A DNA stretch of 64,000 nucleotides from Dasyornis broadbenti (lineage: Eukaryota; Chordata; Aves; Passeriformes; Dasyornithidae), in the NCBI GenBank assembly GCA_013397935.1, contig VZRN01006621.1:1137479-1201478 (forward strand), in the 5' to 3' direction. A program made the translations under genes and the position numbers. The notes below the pieces were generated by a model. That model had not been told where the DNA came from, did no database searches, and saw nothing but the letters and a program-made list of their open reading frames with translations. This document shows positions 37,204-48,386 of the stretch, one piece after another. The first letter of the stretch is position 1. The number at the start of each line of letters is the position of its first letter.

Positions 37204-37321
37204 TTCTGTAGTCATGGACTGTGAAATTTGGTTTGTTGGTAGCCTCAGATGACAGTTTGAAGGAAAACCTTTGCCCAGCTGGTGACAAATCTTTGTCTGC
37301 TGCAGTGATGGTCTGTATCAC
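37204..37321 (-). CDS. CDH10: CDH10 coding exon 10 (EC5, middle)
   Basis: This 118-bp exon has a GGTTTCAG acceptor and a GTAAGT donor. It starts in phase 0 and ends one base into the next codon. It encodes VIQTITAADKDLSPAGQRFS then FKLSSEATNKPNFTVHDYR. The AADKDLSPAGQRFSF stretch corresponds to the DxD(x)GxNxxxxY region of a standard repeat, but it is degenerate, as expected for EC5, the membrane-proximal repeat. PNFT gives a candidate N-glycosylation site. The fit to type II cadherin exon length is exact. Confidence 0.95.
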
Positions 37322-37954
37322 CTGAAACCAGATTAATTCTGAAGTCAGTTCACTCTTCTAAAAGAAGTTGTTTTGTAGAAGTGCAAAGTGAACATCAAAT
37401 GAAACTATTGAAAGTGAAATCCTGCTGAATTACTGTCATTCCCTTAATATGCTGGACAGTGGAGGCAAGAAGTCTGAATACTATAACCACCAGAGAATTC
37501 ATGATGTCTCAGAAGGTCTTGCTTTGACATATCTGACGAAAATCAGAAAGATTAACTCTATATTTATGATATTTAATATTTATTGTTTGTATTGAAATGC
37601 TAGTGATTGCTTCCAGTTGAAAGGTTATGCTTCACTTTATCTGCTATTTCTGTCACAGTTACAACCCTTTAAGAAAGGGATTCTTTCTCCTCTCATAGCT
37701 ATTTATCCTCTCATAGTTATTAAATGCACAGTAAAGGTTGGCTCAGGACCATATAATCAGAGAAAATTAAAAAAACAATAGACTGTAAATAGACCATAAA
37801 AGTCAACAAAAAGAATTCCAATACATATTTCCAACGACATTTTATTTGCAAAAGAATTCTGACCATGATGTCCTTTTTAAACCCAGAAATTTCTACTACT
37901 ATAAATAATAAGGAGAGAAAAAACAAAATAGCAAGCATTCCAAATTTGAAATAC
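37322..37954 (-). other. CDH10: CDH10 intron 9 (633 bp)
   Basis: This is a short phase-0 intron between the EC4-EC5 linker exon and the EC5 exon. It is AT-rich, and no repeat or other feature is visible. Confidence 0.92.
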
Positions 37955-38076
37955 CTGTCCTGGCTTGGCATTTTCACATACAGATGTCTCATATGGAACT
38001 GAAATTTCAGGAGGAAACTCGTTGACATCCAGGACATTTATTATAACATTGACTTTGCTGGTTAATAGTGGGTTAC
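37955..38076 (-). CDS. CDH10: CDH10 coding exon 9 (EC4-EC5 junction)
   Basis: This 122-bp exon has a TTATAG acceptor at its right side and a GTATTT donor at its left. Joined to exon 8 it completes a serine codon and reads NPLLTSKVNVIINVLDVNEF, then PPEISVPYETSVCENAKPGQ, ending in phase 0. The segment DVNEFPPE is the calcium-binding linker between two cadherin repeats (the DxNDNAP position, in the altered form seen before EC5 in this subfamily). The following Cys in SVCENAKPGQ is typical of the first EC5 strand in type II cadherins. Reading through the donor would give a short truncated frame, so the splice site is well supported. The intron to exon 10 is only 633 bp. Confidence 0.95.
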
Positions 38077-39077
38077 CTATAAATAATTTTAGGAGAAAAG
38101 TGTTATATTTGTTGCCATCACTAGTCTCCATAAGCTGTCATAAACTTATGGTCTCAGTACTGTGACTCCCAAAAGCCCTTGACTTCTATTTATTTCTGAT
38201 TTGTACTAAGATGAAAACAGAAGCAAACTTCTTAAAAATTTGCATTAGGCTTTCATCCATTACTCTTCATGGGTTAAGGAATCAATCAGCATGATTATGT
38301 TTATCAGAGCATAAATGGAAACAAAGTGAAGTTGTACCGGTTATTAAGGATTCAAACTGTTCTCAGATCACTTTTCATTAAGCCTGAGGAAAATATTTCC
38401 AGTATTAAAACTGAATTCTGTTTTCCACATTTCCAAATGCAGAAAATCAATATTTATTGCCTAGTCATTGTTTACATCTTCAAGATATTAGGGAGACAAG
38501 CAGAGCATACCAATTTAGACGACAGAGAAAATAAGACAGAAAGATATGACAAAATAGTCTTGCTGAAAGCCAGATAGAGTCAGTGTTAAATTTAGCAGTG
38601 AAACATGTACAGCTAGCATTGAACTATTTGGCCATGTTGTAAAAGGTATTTCTTTAACTGCAAAAGTGTTTGCAGGCAGCAAATACTTTTGTGCAAAAGA
38701 AATGCTAAATAACAGTAGACATCATGTTTCTTTCCTTTACAGATAACCTTCATCCGTCACTAGATGCATTTTATAAACAAATTTACTTGCAAATGCTACG
38801 TCTGACAAAACAGAGACTCTATTTCAATACAAAGCAGACAACACTCTCTTTTAATTTACGCTGAAACCTCCCTTCCTACCTCCTCCAGGGCAGGAAATAC
38901 ACGAAAAATAGTGCAGCTGGTGAGTCAAAAGTATAATTATTTTATCCTTCTTCACTTAAGATGAGTGGCAGAAACAGTTAACCAGTCAGGAAATCTAGCG
39001 TATAAGTCAGGATGGCGTAGGTATGACAGCATGGGGCCATGTTTAAGTACAAGAGTTGTCTTGAATCTTCAGGAATA

Positions 39078-39470
39078 AATCATAGAATGGCTTGGGTGGG
39101 AAGGAACTTTAAAGATCAGATGGTTCCATCCCCACTGCCGCATGCAGAAATGACTTCCACCAGATAAGATTGCTCAAAAACCCATCCAACCTGGCCTTGA
39201 ATATTTCCAGGGATGTGGCATCCACAACTCCTTTGGGCAGCCAATTCCAGTGTCTCACCATCCTCACAGTAAAGAATTTCTTCCTCACATCCAATCCAAA
39301 CCTACTCTCTTTAAGTTTGAAGCCATTCAGGTACTGGAAGGCCAGAATTAGGTCATCCCAGAGCCTTCTCTTCTCTGTGCTGTATAGACCCAATTCTCTC
39401 AGCCTGTCTTCACAGGAGATGTGCTCCAGCCCTCTTTTATCTTCATGGCCCTCAATGGACCCTTCAAATT
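39078..39470 (-). mobile_element. CR1 LINE 3' end fragment in CDH10 intron 8
   Basis: The minus strand encodes a recognisable CR1 reverse-transcriptase C-terminus ('KKFFTVRMVRHWNWLPKGVV' followed by DATSLEIFKARLDGFLSNL), then the 3' UTR and a tail ending CCATTCTATGAT. The frame is open for 94 codons, so this copy is younger than the intron 11 copy. It is 5' truncated and in the same orientation as CDH10. Confidence 0.93.
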
Positions 39471-39506
39471 ATTTGAATTAGGTGTTTGCTTGGCAGTTTG
39501 TATAAT

Positions 39507-39546
39507 CATTGGCATTTTTTGAAAAGCCATTGGCATTTTTTGAAAG
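39507..39546 (+). repeat. 20-bp tandem duplication
   Basis: 'cattggcattttttgaaaa' is repeated almost exactly, with 'gc' between the copies. It lies just beyond the 5' truncation point of the neighbouring CR1. Confidence 0.85.
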
Positions 39547-42500
39547 TCTCTTCAATGTTGTCACTTTAAAAAATTTGCATGATTTCTTAATTTTTCTTAG
39601 GAACTACTAAATGCCGTGTTTTCAGGAGACGGCTGTCAAAATCAAAGGTATTCCCCAAAGATTTCCTAGTTACATAGGACTAGCTGCAAGATGAGCCTTG
39701 CTTTACCTATTTACAAGTAGTAGATAAACTGACTGCTGTAAACACAGCTTGGAATCTAGAAGACAACAAAAATCCACTACCCAGACCACACAACATTTGT
39801 AGTCCCTGCCTATGAATAAATTTATTTAATAGAGAACATATATAATAACATCTTATTGAATCCTCATACATTTCCAATTCAGCATCATCCCTACTTGCAC
39901 AATGTCTCTCTGGAGAAAGGCATTGTGCAGTAGAAATGAAGACAGAGTTTGGTCTAGCAACTGGGAATTAGGCACGGTTTCTTTAGATGCCTGAAGAGCT
40001 GGAAGAAATCTAGATCATTTGCTCACAGTTGAATTGGCTCCTTTGTATAATAGGAAACAATAAAATACTAGGAAATTATTTTATTCAATAGAAGGCAGGA
40101 CCTCTATAGAGAGATCAGAAAATCCCTGAACAGGTTATGTTGACACAGTTACTGGCAGAAACAATATAACTTAAAACTTTCCCTACTCGCAGTACTCACT
40201 GAAAAGGACACATCAACTCACATGGAGTAACTCGGGTTTTTCTCTAGTTTTTGTGTGTTTGTTTTAAGGTACAACACTGAGCAACAGTGGTTCAGGAGAC
40301 ATCCTTCAAACAGATTAGAGATTATTGTGTCGCCACTAAAGTACAGGCATAGATGTTCATTTCCTTTTAGAAATATGTTCACAATGCTTTTCCAATGAAA
40401 CAATGAATGTACACAAAATTTATGCATCATGGAAAATATCAGCTGGTTTTGATAATTTCTGTTAGACAGTAGGCTTTAAGAAGTTTTTTAGGTCATATTT
40501 TTGTGAAGTAACTTATATAAATGACTTTTTTCTGCTTTTCGCAACAGTTAAGTTAGTATGCGATATATTTTTAAAAGTAACCTAAGGATTTTACATTTTG
40601 TCACCCTTAAAAATCACAACATAGCATGCTCTGGAAATATACATGAACATGAATATAATTTTAACATTCGTTTCTCATGGATGGTCTGTGATTTTTTCTC
40701 TGTGCTTCTTTGAAAGACATATTAGAATCCAAAATATTCTTATCTTAAGTATTTCACTAAAGTAGAATTTTACCTTGCAAGAATGGTCTGGAAAAGTCAA
40801 ATATGAAAGTAAACAGAATTATCAAAGCCTAAGACAGACCTATTCCAGGTTTTCATTTTGTTTATATGATTTTCTTTATAGTTTGCACTGACATCAGTTT
40901 AAATGCTTGCGTATATAAATGAAAACTGCAAGAAGATTGTGTGCAGTTTTGAATTCATGTATAATTATGAAGATCTGCAATACTTGATGTGAACAAGCGC
41001 GAAGAATTGCATTTAAAATACTACTTTGCAGACTTGACCTCCATTTTCTCTGGGTTTTGGGTGCTGTTTCTCTCAAAATCAAGTCTTTTTGCACTCCGTG
41101 AATGCAATAGTGATGTACATGCTGATATCAGTTAGTGAGTCACTAAAAACATCTGCTTACATCTTTTAAACCCAGATTACACAGATGAGAAGACAAACTG
41201 GTTAAATCATGAGCCAAGGAATTAAGAAACTGATTTCATGTTTTAATTCTGCCTGTAAGATACAGGAATATGAATTAACTTCATTATCCTAATTTCATCA
41301 ACTTAATTAATTAGATGACTTCATCTTTCCTCGTTTTTCCTGTCTGTAAGACAGTGACCATCCTGCTTCCTTTTTTTTGCTTGATTACCATCATTTGTCA
41401 ACATTCTAATGGTTCAAGGATGTTAGAACAGTAGAAAACACATAAAATTCTTTGACTAATGAACTTGCGAAAATCCAAGCTATCTGAGAAAATAGATACT
41501 GATTATTGGGGAGAACTGATGATTCCTTAATCCCAGTTGAGGTATACAGGAGAAAATTAACTCAATTTTGAGATTTAAACTGAGGATTCTTTGACATTCT
41601 CAAAATTTGGGTCTAGATATAGGTGAGTTGGGAAGATGGTTTGGACAGGAAGGATTATTACTTTATTTTTACCCTTAACTTATGCCTTGAGGACAGGAAA
41701 GAAGAAGCAAGATTTAAACATTTTATCTCTCTCCATCTATTTTCCATCTTTTGCAAGATGGAAAAACCACTTCTGTACTAGGTAATTAGGCAGCTCCTGG
41801 AGGAACCTTTTGAGCACTGGGTTGTGATTTTTTATGCCATTATCCCTGGCTGCGAGTGTACCTGTTGACACACTCGTGCCTGTCACAAGCAGATTTCATA
41901 ATTGATCTTTGCTAAGAAACCAACTTCGGTCTCTCTTCAAGCTGCCAACCTGAACCGTGTAAGGTGCAAGCAGGGATGAAGGGGCAGGACATGGAGTTTA
42001 GAGAAGAATGTTGTAATTGTATGTATATATCTATGTCAAAGTGCAGAGTGAGGACACTGGACATGAAACCATTTACAAATTCCCAAATAACCAGGCTTTT
42101 GCACAAGGTTTCCCCCCCACCTACCCTGTAATAGGCAATGTCAGCAAAAGTAACGTTAATAAACACAAGGTAAATATCTTTGGCCTCATTTTTGAAATCT
42201 ACTCCTTTAAAAATTACACCATCTGGTGCTTTCATGCTAATAACCACATCAGCCTCTAAGAAACATCTAAATGGTACATCTATACCTACATTTACATGCT
42301 TGCTGCTATCCTTAGCTATCTAAAGTGCAGGCCATTTATGCCACTGCTTGAAAGGTAACTTTATGGCTCAAAATTCATGATACTGCTCTAAGACTTTAAT
42401 GTCTGTGAGAAAAGTAATGTAATCCAAAAATCATCTGTGAATCACATGCAGGGAGTCCACGCAAGCCTGCTGATGACCTTAACATCACTTTTTTCTTTCT

Positions 42501-42726
42501 GACTTGATGGGGATAAAGCTGGTGGGCTTTGTTTATAATTGGCCAATTCAAGAAAAGGTAGTTTACAGAATGACCTTTAGGATGTGCCTAAGAGGTGTGG
42601 GAGGGGTTGTTGTTGCTATTCTCTCATAATGAGAAAACGAAATTGTAGCAATAAAGTTTTAAGATCACGTATTCTGACCTACTTATTTACTGAGTCTACT
42701 TATTTATTTTTATTTTATAAGGAAAT

Positions 42727-42743
42727 ATTATATATATATATAT
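42727..42743. repeat. TA microsatellite
   Basis: About eight TA units lie in 'attatatatatatatatg'. This is simple-sequence DNA in intron 8. Confidence 0.85.
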
Positions 42744-44765
42744 GTCCATCCTTATACAGAATAAAGTCACCAAGTAGTGAAAATACTTCAATAACAATAT
42801 TGTCTGTCCTTTCCTGAAGAGAGTTTATGCAGCTAATTTCAATACTGGGGTACCTTCCTTATGTAGTCATGGATATGTCAAGGCACCGCTCAGTGTGTTT
42901 TTTCCGTGATAAGGGATGACAGTTTCAGTTTCTATGTCAGCACTGGACAGCAATTTTTTATATCAATAATTCTCCAAATATAGTAATTTCCCCTCAGTCG
43001 TTTTCTTCATTTTTTTTTCTCTCCCTAACCATTATTTTTTGCTTTTTTGCAGTGTGCCATCCCTCAAGCCTCAGCCTTTATTTCTGTGCTCTTAGTCAGA
43101 CAACGGCACATAATGATTTGATGGTTACTATACCTCAAGTCCTCCCAATTTTTGCCAATTGCTGGTATAGTAGAGATATGGCAATTGTTTTTAATGCTGT
43201 AGATAATGGTCAATCTATAAATATTTTGAGGTATGCTGCAATGAAGCACAGATATGTTTTAGGTGCACATTCTTGACACGATAATTGATAAAATTGGGGA
43301 TTTAAAAATATATACTACTTGCTACAGCTTTGCTTTATGTATATGTGCATGGATAAATAAACTTCAGGATTTTAGGCATCTTTAATTACTCTTGGGAATA
43401 AGAAACAGAATTAAATCAAGGTTACTAAAACTGTTTCTCTACTGCAGGAAAAAGAAAATGTACAAATCTCAAATGACCTTTATCCACTACTAAGTCCAAA
43501 TAGTTAAGCTTTACTGAAACATAGACCATGATGAGACCTTCGTACTGCATGTACCTGCCTTTCAGTTTCTGTGGAAACAAATTACAGTTCTGCTGGATTT
43601 TCTGTGAATATACACATGCACATGTATCTCCATGAACTCAATCACTTCTGACAGTTTAATCTTCTCTGTTACTGCATGTCTTTTCCAATCTATGGACAAA
43701 ATTCAAGTGTTATTTGACTGGTGTTCTCTTTACATTTTCAGGTTCCAAGGACTGAGCCCATGGTTCTTTTTGAGATAACTACAACTAAGAAATTAATTTT
43801 TTAATCTGAAAGAATATATACCTTCTCTGCTTCCCAAATCTCCCTCTTCTTATTAGTAGCATGTATTAACTGTTGGAGAGTCAGCCAAGCAATACGCTGA
43901 GGAAAATATATTCTTTGCTACAGAAACTTGCATTTTTGGACACATAAACAACAGAGAAGGAATAAGAAATGCAGCAAGATCCTCTTTTACAGCCTGTTGA
44001 TGTCAACAGAAAAAAATCCGTGGCCCTTGCACAGCTGCTAAGTGACCAAAAGACTTGTATTCAAAGGGTGGGATATACCTGTGAGAGTTACAGTTTGAGA
44101 AGACCATGAATGAGAAATGCCACACAGATGGATGGCAATGAATAAAGCTGGAAGGTGGGAAGGAGGGACTTCTTATAAAAAAAAGGTTATGCAGAAGACA
44201 CAAAGACAAGAAATTAAATTATTCCACCAAGAATCACATAGGAAAAGAAAACAAGGGGTTAGGCATAAAATCTTGGGCAGAAAGAAGACACAAGACCACG
44301 CATGCAGTACACAGATTAGTTCATTTAGGGCATAAAATCTTGACTTAATTTTAGTGTGTTTTTTATCTGAGAATCAAATGACTCTTTAAATTTTTCTGCC
44401 TTCAAAATGCACATTTACAGACCTGTTATTTGACTAACCTAATTTCATATGGAGTGAATTGCAAAATCAGAAATCAGAACTGGAAGGCCCCCATACAGTT
44501 CCTCAAGCTCTTCATGCTGACAAAATGCTTTTCAGCTTCTGAGGAGACTGTGTTTACATGAGGTCTACCAGCAAAACCTTACTGTACAAGGCTGATTGAA
44601 CATCACATTTATCCTCACAATGAGTCTGGCAAAATGATTTTTATTGAACCTTCTTACACAAACTCTTGGCAATTCGAGCACTCTTCACATTATATTTATA
44701 CCTGAGCATTACATTCTGAGAAAAATACCACATTAGCATATTCATTCAGTTTGTGTCATACTTAC

Positions 44766-44902
44766 TGACTTTACTTGCAATTATAGAGAAATTGTATTGT
44801 GCTGTGCTTTCTCTGTCCAGTAATTCATTAGTAGCAATGGTTCCTTCAGTAGCATCTATTGTAAAGTAGCTGTCCACATCATTCTTCCAATCGATGAAGT
44901 AT
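44766..44902 (-). CDS. CDH10: CDH10 coding exon 8 (EC4, second half)
   Basis: This 137-bp internal exon is preceded on the minus strand by an ACATACAG acceptor and followed by a GTAAGT donor. The first base completes an arginine codon and the last base starts a serine codon. It encodes 'YFIDWKNDVDSYFTIDATEG' followed by TIATNELLDRES and TAQYNFSIIASKV. The DxxSYFTIDxxxGxI strand and the LDRE-type motif (here LDRES) are hallmarks of an extracellular cadherin repeat, here the later part of EC4. The NFS triplet is a possible N-glycosylation sequon. The next exon upstream should end in EC4 but was not found in the window. Confidence 0.93.
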
Positions 44903-45510
44903 CTGTATGTGAAAAATATTAAAGAAAGTAGATGCAAATGTGCAAAGATTACTCATTTATCATAGCAGCAGTAGCTGCCTCAAGTTTTGTTTTTTTTCTC
45001 TTCACAGCTATTACCATCGTCGCAGGAAGAAGACAATAAAGAATGACTTGTTTATTTCTTTTTTTGCCGAGTTGGAATGCTCAAGGGGAAATGGGCTATA
45101 ATAAAAGATTTAGTACTTCTGGTGTTCAGATTATCTGAAATCCTTGAAGTTCCAAGAAGTTGATGTACTTCTTCTGTGACCCTGATGACTTATGCCAGCC
45201 GCTTTGGAAAGCACTACATTGGCTTAGAGAGAAAAAGAGAAAATATATGCGAAATAGGGATCGAGGTATGGATGGTGATGAAGAGTGTACCAGATCTGCT
45301 CTCTTTACATCCATTTGTAGCTGCAGGAGGCTGGACGCAGCCTCACTGGCTCACAAAGAGGTGTCCTCAAGGATTTTGGTAGAGTAACAGCAAGGAATAT
45401 GGAGAAGAGTATGCTTATTCCCACATATATATAGGATGAATAAAGAGCTCTTTGCCTTTGTGAATAATAGCTAACTTTCACTGGACCTGTGAGGAACAGA
45501 GCAATGCCAT

Positions 45511-45531
45511 TGTTTTGTTTTGTTTTGTTTT
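45511..45531 (+). repeat. (TTTTG)n simple repeat
   Basis: Four TGTTT-type pentamer units in a row lie in intron 7. Confidence 0.85.
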
Positions 45532-48361
45532 CCTCAGCCTTTATTTGTCAAGAACTATGAACACAGAACAGATTTAACCAGAAATGTTTACTTATTCCTT
45601 ATTTTTCTCTAGTGAGGAATAGAAAGCAGAGATGTACTGGTAAACATAGCTGCTTAAAAGCAATGTGATAACTATCCCAAACCTATTTCCCTTAAAGAGT
45701 AATTAATTTGAAAGTCTATTTTCACCTTTGATGCTACTGTTTGTAGTCATAACAGAATACTTTTTCTGATGCCATTGCTGCCAGCTACTAATTTCCTTTT
45801 CATTGTTAGTCTCTTCATACCTTGATAGTGTTTCTCAGAAACTATGAAGGATGAAATTGAGAAAGACATTCATGAGCAGAAGGCAATAAAAACAAAATGG
45901 CACTCAACAACAAGTACATTTAGAAGATCATAAAGCCTAGAGAACCACTCCTATGATACCTCGCTGCAAGTAACCCAGCGAGAATAAGAATAAAAGCTGC
46001 TATTTCCTTCTCTGATTAGAGTTATTTATGTATTTAATATATAGGGAATGGAATGATAAACACTCGGTTTATTTACTTCTGTAGAAGGAAGCAATGGTTG
46101 AAAGGTGTATGTGTCATATTCCCAAAGTATTTCTGCTTAGTATTAAGAATGCTAATAGCTCAGGAAGACTTGAAGAGTAAAAAAGCCACAAATAAGGTCA
46201 TGTGCTCATTTGGAGACATTTTGTTCAATCGAAATTGCAAGAAAAATCATATCTGTAGATGAAATAGGTTATTTCATCAATTGACAGGCATCATTACCAG
46301 TTTACAGCTTTAATTGAAAAGCCTCAGAAATGGTTTGCTAAAGGCAACGTGTATCCTTTTACACAGTTGAGCAGGCACATTTTCCTGAATATGATATTAT
46401 TGTCTACCCACATTTGTAATTTCAATCTCTTGGTTCAAAATTTGCTTGACATAAAAATTATGAAAAAAATATAAGCCATTTATTAGAAATATCATTACCC
46501 TAAGATACTCTCCCAGGAGAAGCAAAATTACTCTTTCAGGCTTTGCATGTTTAATAAATTATAATTTCTTCTAAAATTAAGTACGCAGCAACACACAAAT
46601 AAATGAGTTCAAAGCCTGACAAAGTAGCTTGGCTTTTATTTCCCCTTAGGAAGATTAACTTTGCCTGAGTACCCTGCACATCACAGTATGAGCCAGGGAA
46701 GAAAAGTACAGGCCTTAATTCAAAGCACAGTGTAGGGGATGGCCTCCTTCAGCAGGAGGCTTTGAAACTACAGAAAACACATTAAGTATGAACACTGCTG
46801 TGTTTGAAGTGAAGTTCAAGCATGAATATTTGTAGGATCAGAATCTGATAGTCTGTCTGGACGCATTCACACAGGTGATTAACTTCATGCACAGGCCCAG
46901 TATGCCTGTTCCTAAACATAAATATCAACAGGATCAAAGTCCACAGTAAACATTACAAGAGTAGCACTGCTCCTGCTGATACCTATGGCAGAATTCCTTG
47001 TGGCTTCTGTGGACATAAGAATTGAACAGTTTGATAAAAACAGAACTGTAGCAGTTCTTCCAAATTCATTGCCTTCACCTTTGTTAACAGTGTGGAAACT
47101 ATTATGTTATCACTGTTAGCATTGTTAGTATTTTTATTTACTTATTTTAATTTCGGCATTATCTTTAAAGGTATCCATTCCTTCTCTCTCCATGTGCTGC
47201 ACATAAGCTTAAATTAGGCATGTAAGAAAGAGACTGTTGTTTCAGCTCCTTTCTTGTAAGAATCTACATATTCAATTAGACTGCAGAAAGGAGAGGTATA
47301 GGAGGAGTTATTGGAGATGTATTGCCTAAATCATATAAATTTACAGGAAAAGCTGCAAACAAGCATCCATTCTTCCTCCTTTCATTGGTTCTCCATGTAA
47401 AGTACCCATGAAAACATAGTTAGCAGAAAATTCTCTTACAGGTGGATCTTCCGGACACAGAATTGCTCCCAGATACTTCAATAAGTCTATAAATCTTAAG
47501 AAAATAGTAAATGAGACCCCATTTATCTGGTTTTGAAATGGAAGTATTTTGGGACAGCTCAAAGGGAGGACACTTTTGGCAAAAGCCCTAAGATGTACTT
47601 TCCTTTCATAGACAAAAAGCACTTTTTCACACACTCTGATATTCAATGTGAGATTTTTTGTAAATAGAAAAGCAACAGCTAATATCTTTCTAAGATCACT
47701 AGTATCGCTTGAGCTCTGTCCTTAACGTGGGGAGAAAATGCTTTGAAGAAGAGAAGAAATGGGAAAAAGGTCTCCAACCAGAAAAATCTTCACTTTCCAG
47801 AGATAAACCCAGGTATCTGGGACATAAAGACTGACATTTCTTGTTAGATTGGGATACACAGAGGAACACTGTTGAAATACTGGTATTAGGACAGCTGTCT
47901 AGATCTTCCAGTCATGGTCTAGCAGTTTGAAGCAACTGAGGTTGGTTTATCTGACTGCTCAGAGTGCCTGCAAGACAGACAGACCATGGATAAGTGCACT
48001 AATCCTAAGAGGCATTTCCCTCCTTGAAAAGTTAGGGAGAACTTACTTGTTGACACAGGACAAAGCAGTATTATTTTTCAGAAGCCCTTGAAAAGGCTTG
48101 CCTGGCAGCTCTCAGTACCAGACATTGATATAGTTCATATTCACTGACAGGGAAGAAATTTTAACTTTTATGTCTCCCTGAATATTCTTCCCAGCAGAGA
48201 AGAGTATTTCAGATTATGTTATTGAAGGCAGGAGAGTGTGGAAGGATATATCTTTGCTAACATTGTCTGAGTTTTCTCAAGAATAGCTGCATTTGTGCAT
48301 CATGTAGGATAGAAGAGACAGAATAGAAATATTTGGTTTATAAAATTTTAAGATTCAAACC

Positions 48362-48386
48362 TGTAGGACTCACCCAGAGTCCTACA
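48362..48386. repeat. Perfect inverted repeat (9-bp arms, 7-nt loop)
   Basis: TGTAGGACT, loop CACCCAG, then AGTCCTACA. A stem of this length would fold in RNA from either strand. It lies in CDH10 intron 7 with no other structure recognised beside it. Confidence 0.9.

Larger units (their letters stand above)
38077..44765 (-). other. CDH10: CDH10 intron 8 (6.7 kb)
   Basis: The intron lies between two exons with matching phases. It carries one clear CR1 fragment (39078-39470, minus strand), a 20-bp tandem duplication at 39507-39546 and a short TA repeat at 42727-42743. The rest is AT-rich and unassigned. A 111-codon minus-strand frame at 41912-42247 has no recognisable domain. Confidence 0.88.

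Noticed and set aside
37877..38131. Exon 9 read through its splice sites as a longer coding exon
   Set aside because: The sequence past the GTATTT donor loses cadherin similarity and stops, while splicing at 37955 and 38076 gives the exact 122-bp type II exon and correct phases.
39109..39393. 94-codon minus-strand frame as a cadherin exon or new gene
   Set aside because: The sequence is CR1 reverse transcriptase (WNWLPKGVV...SLEIFKARLD), not host coding sequence.
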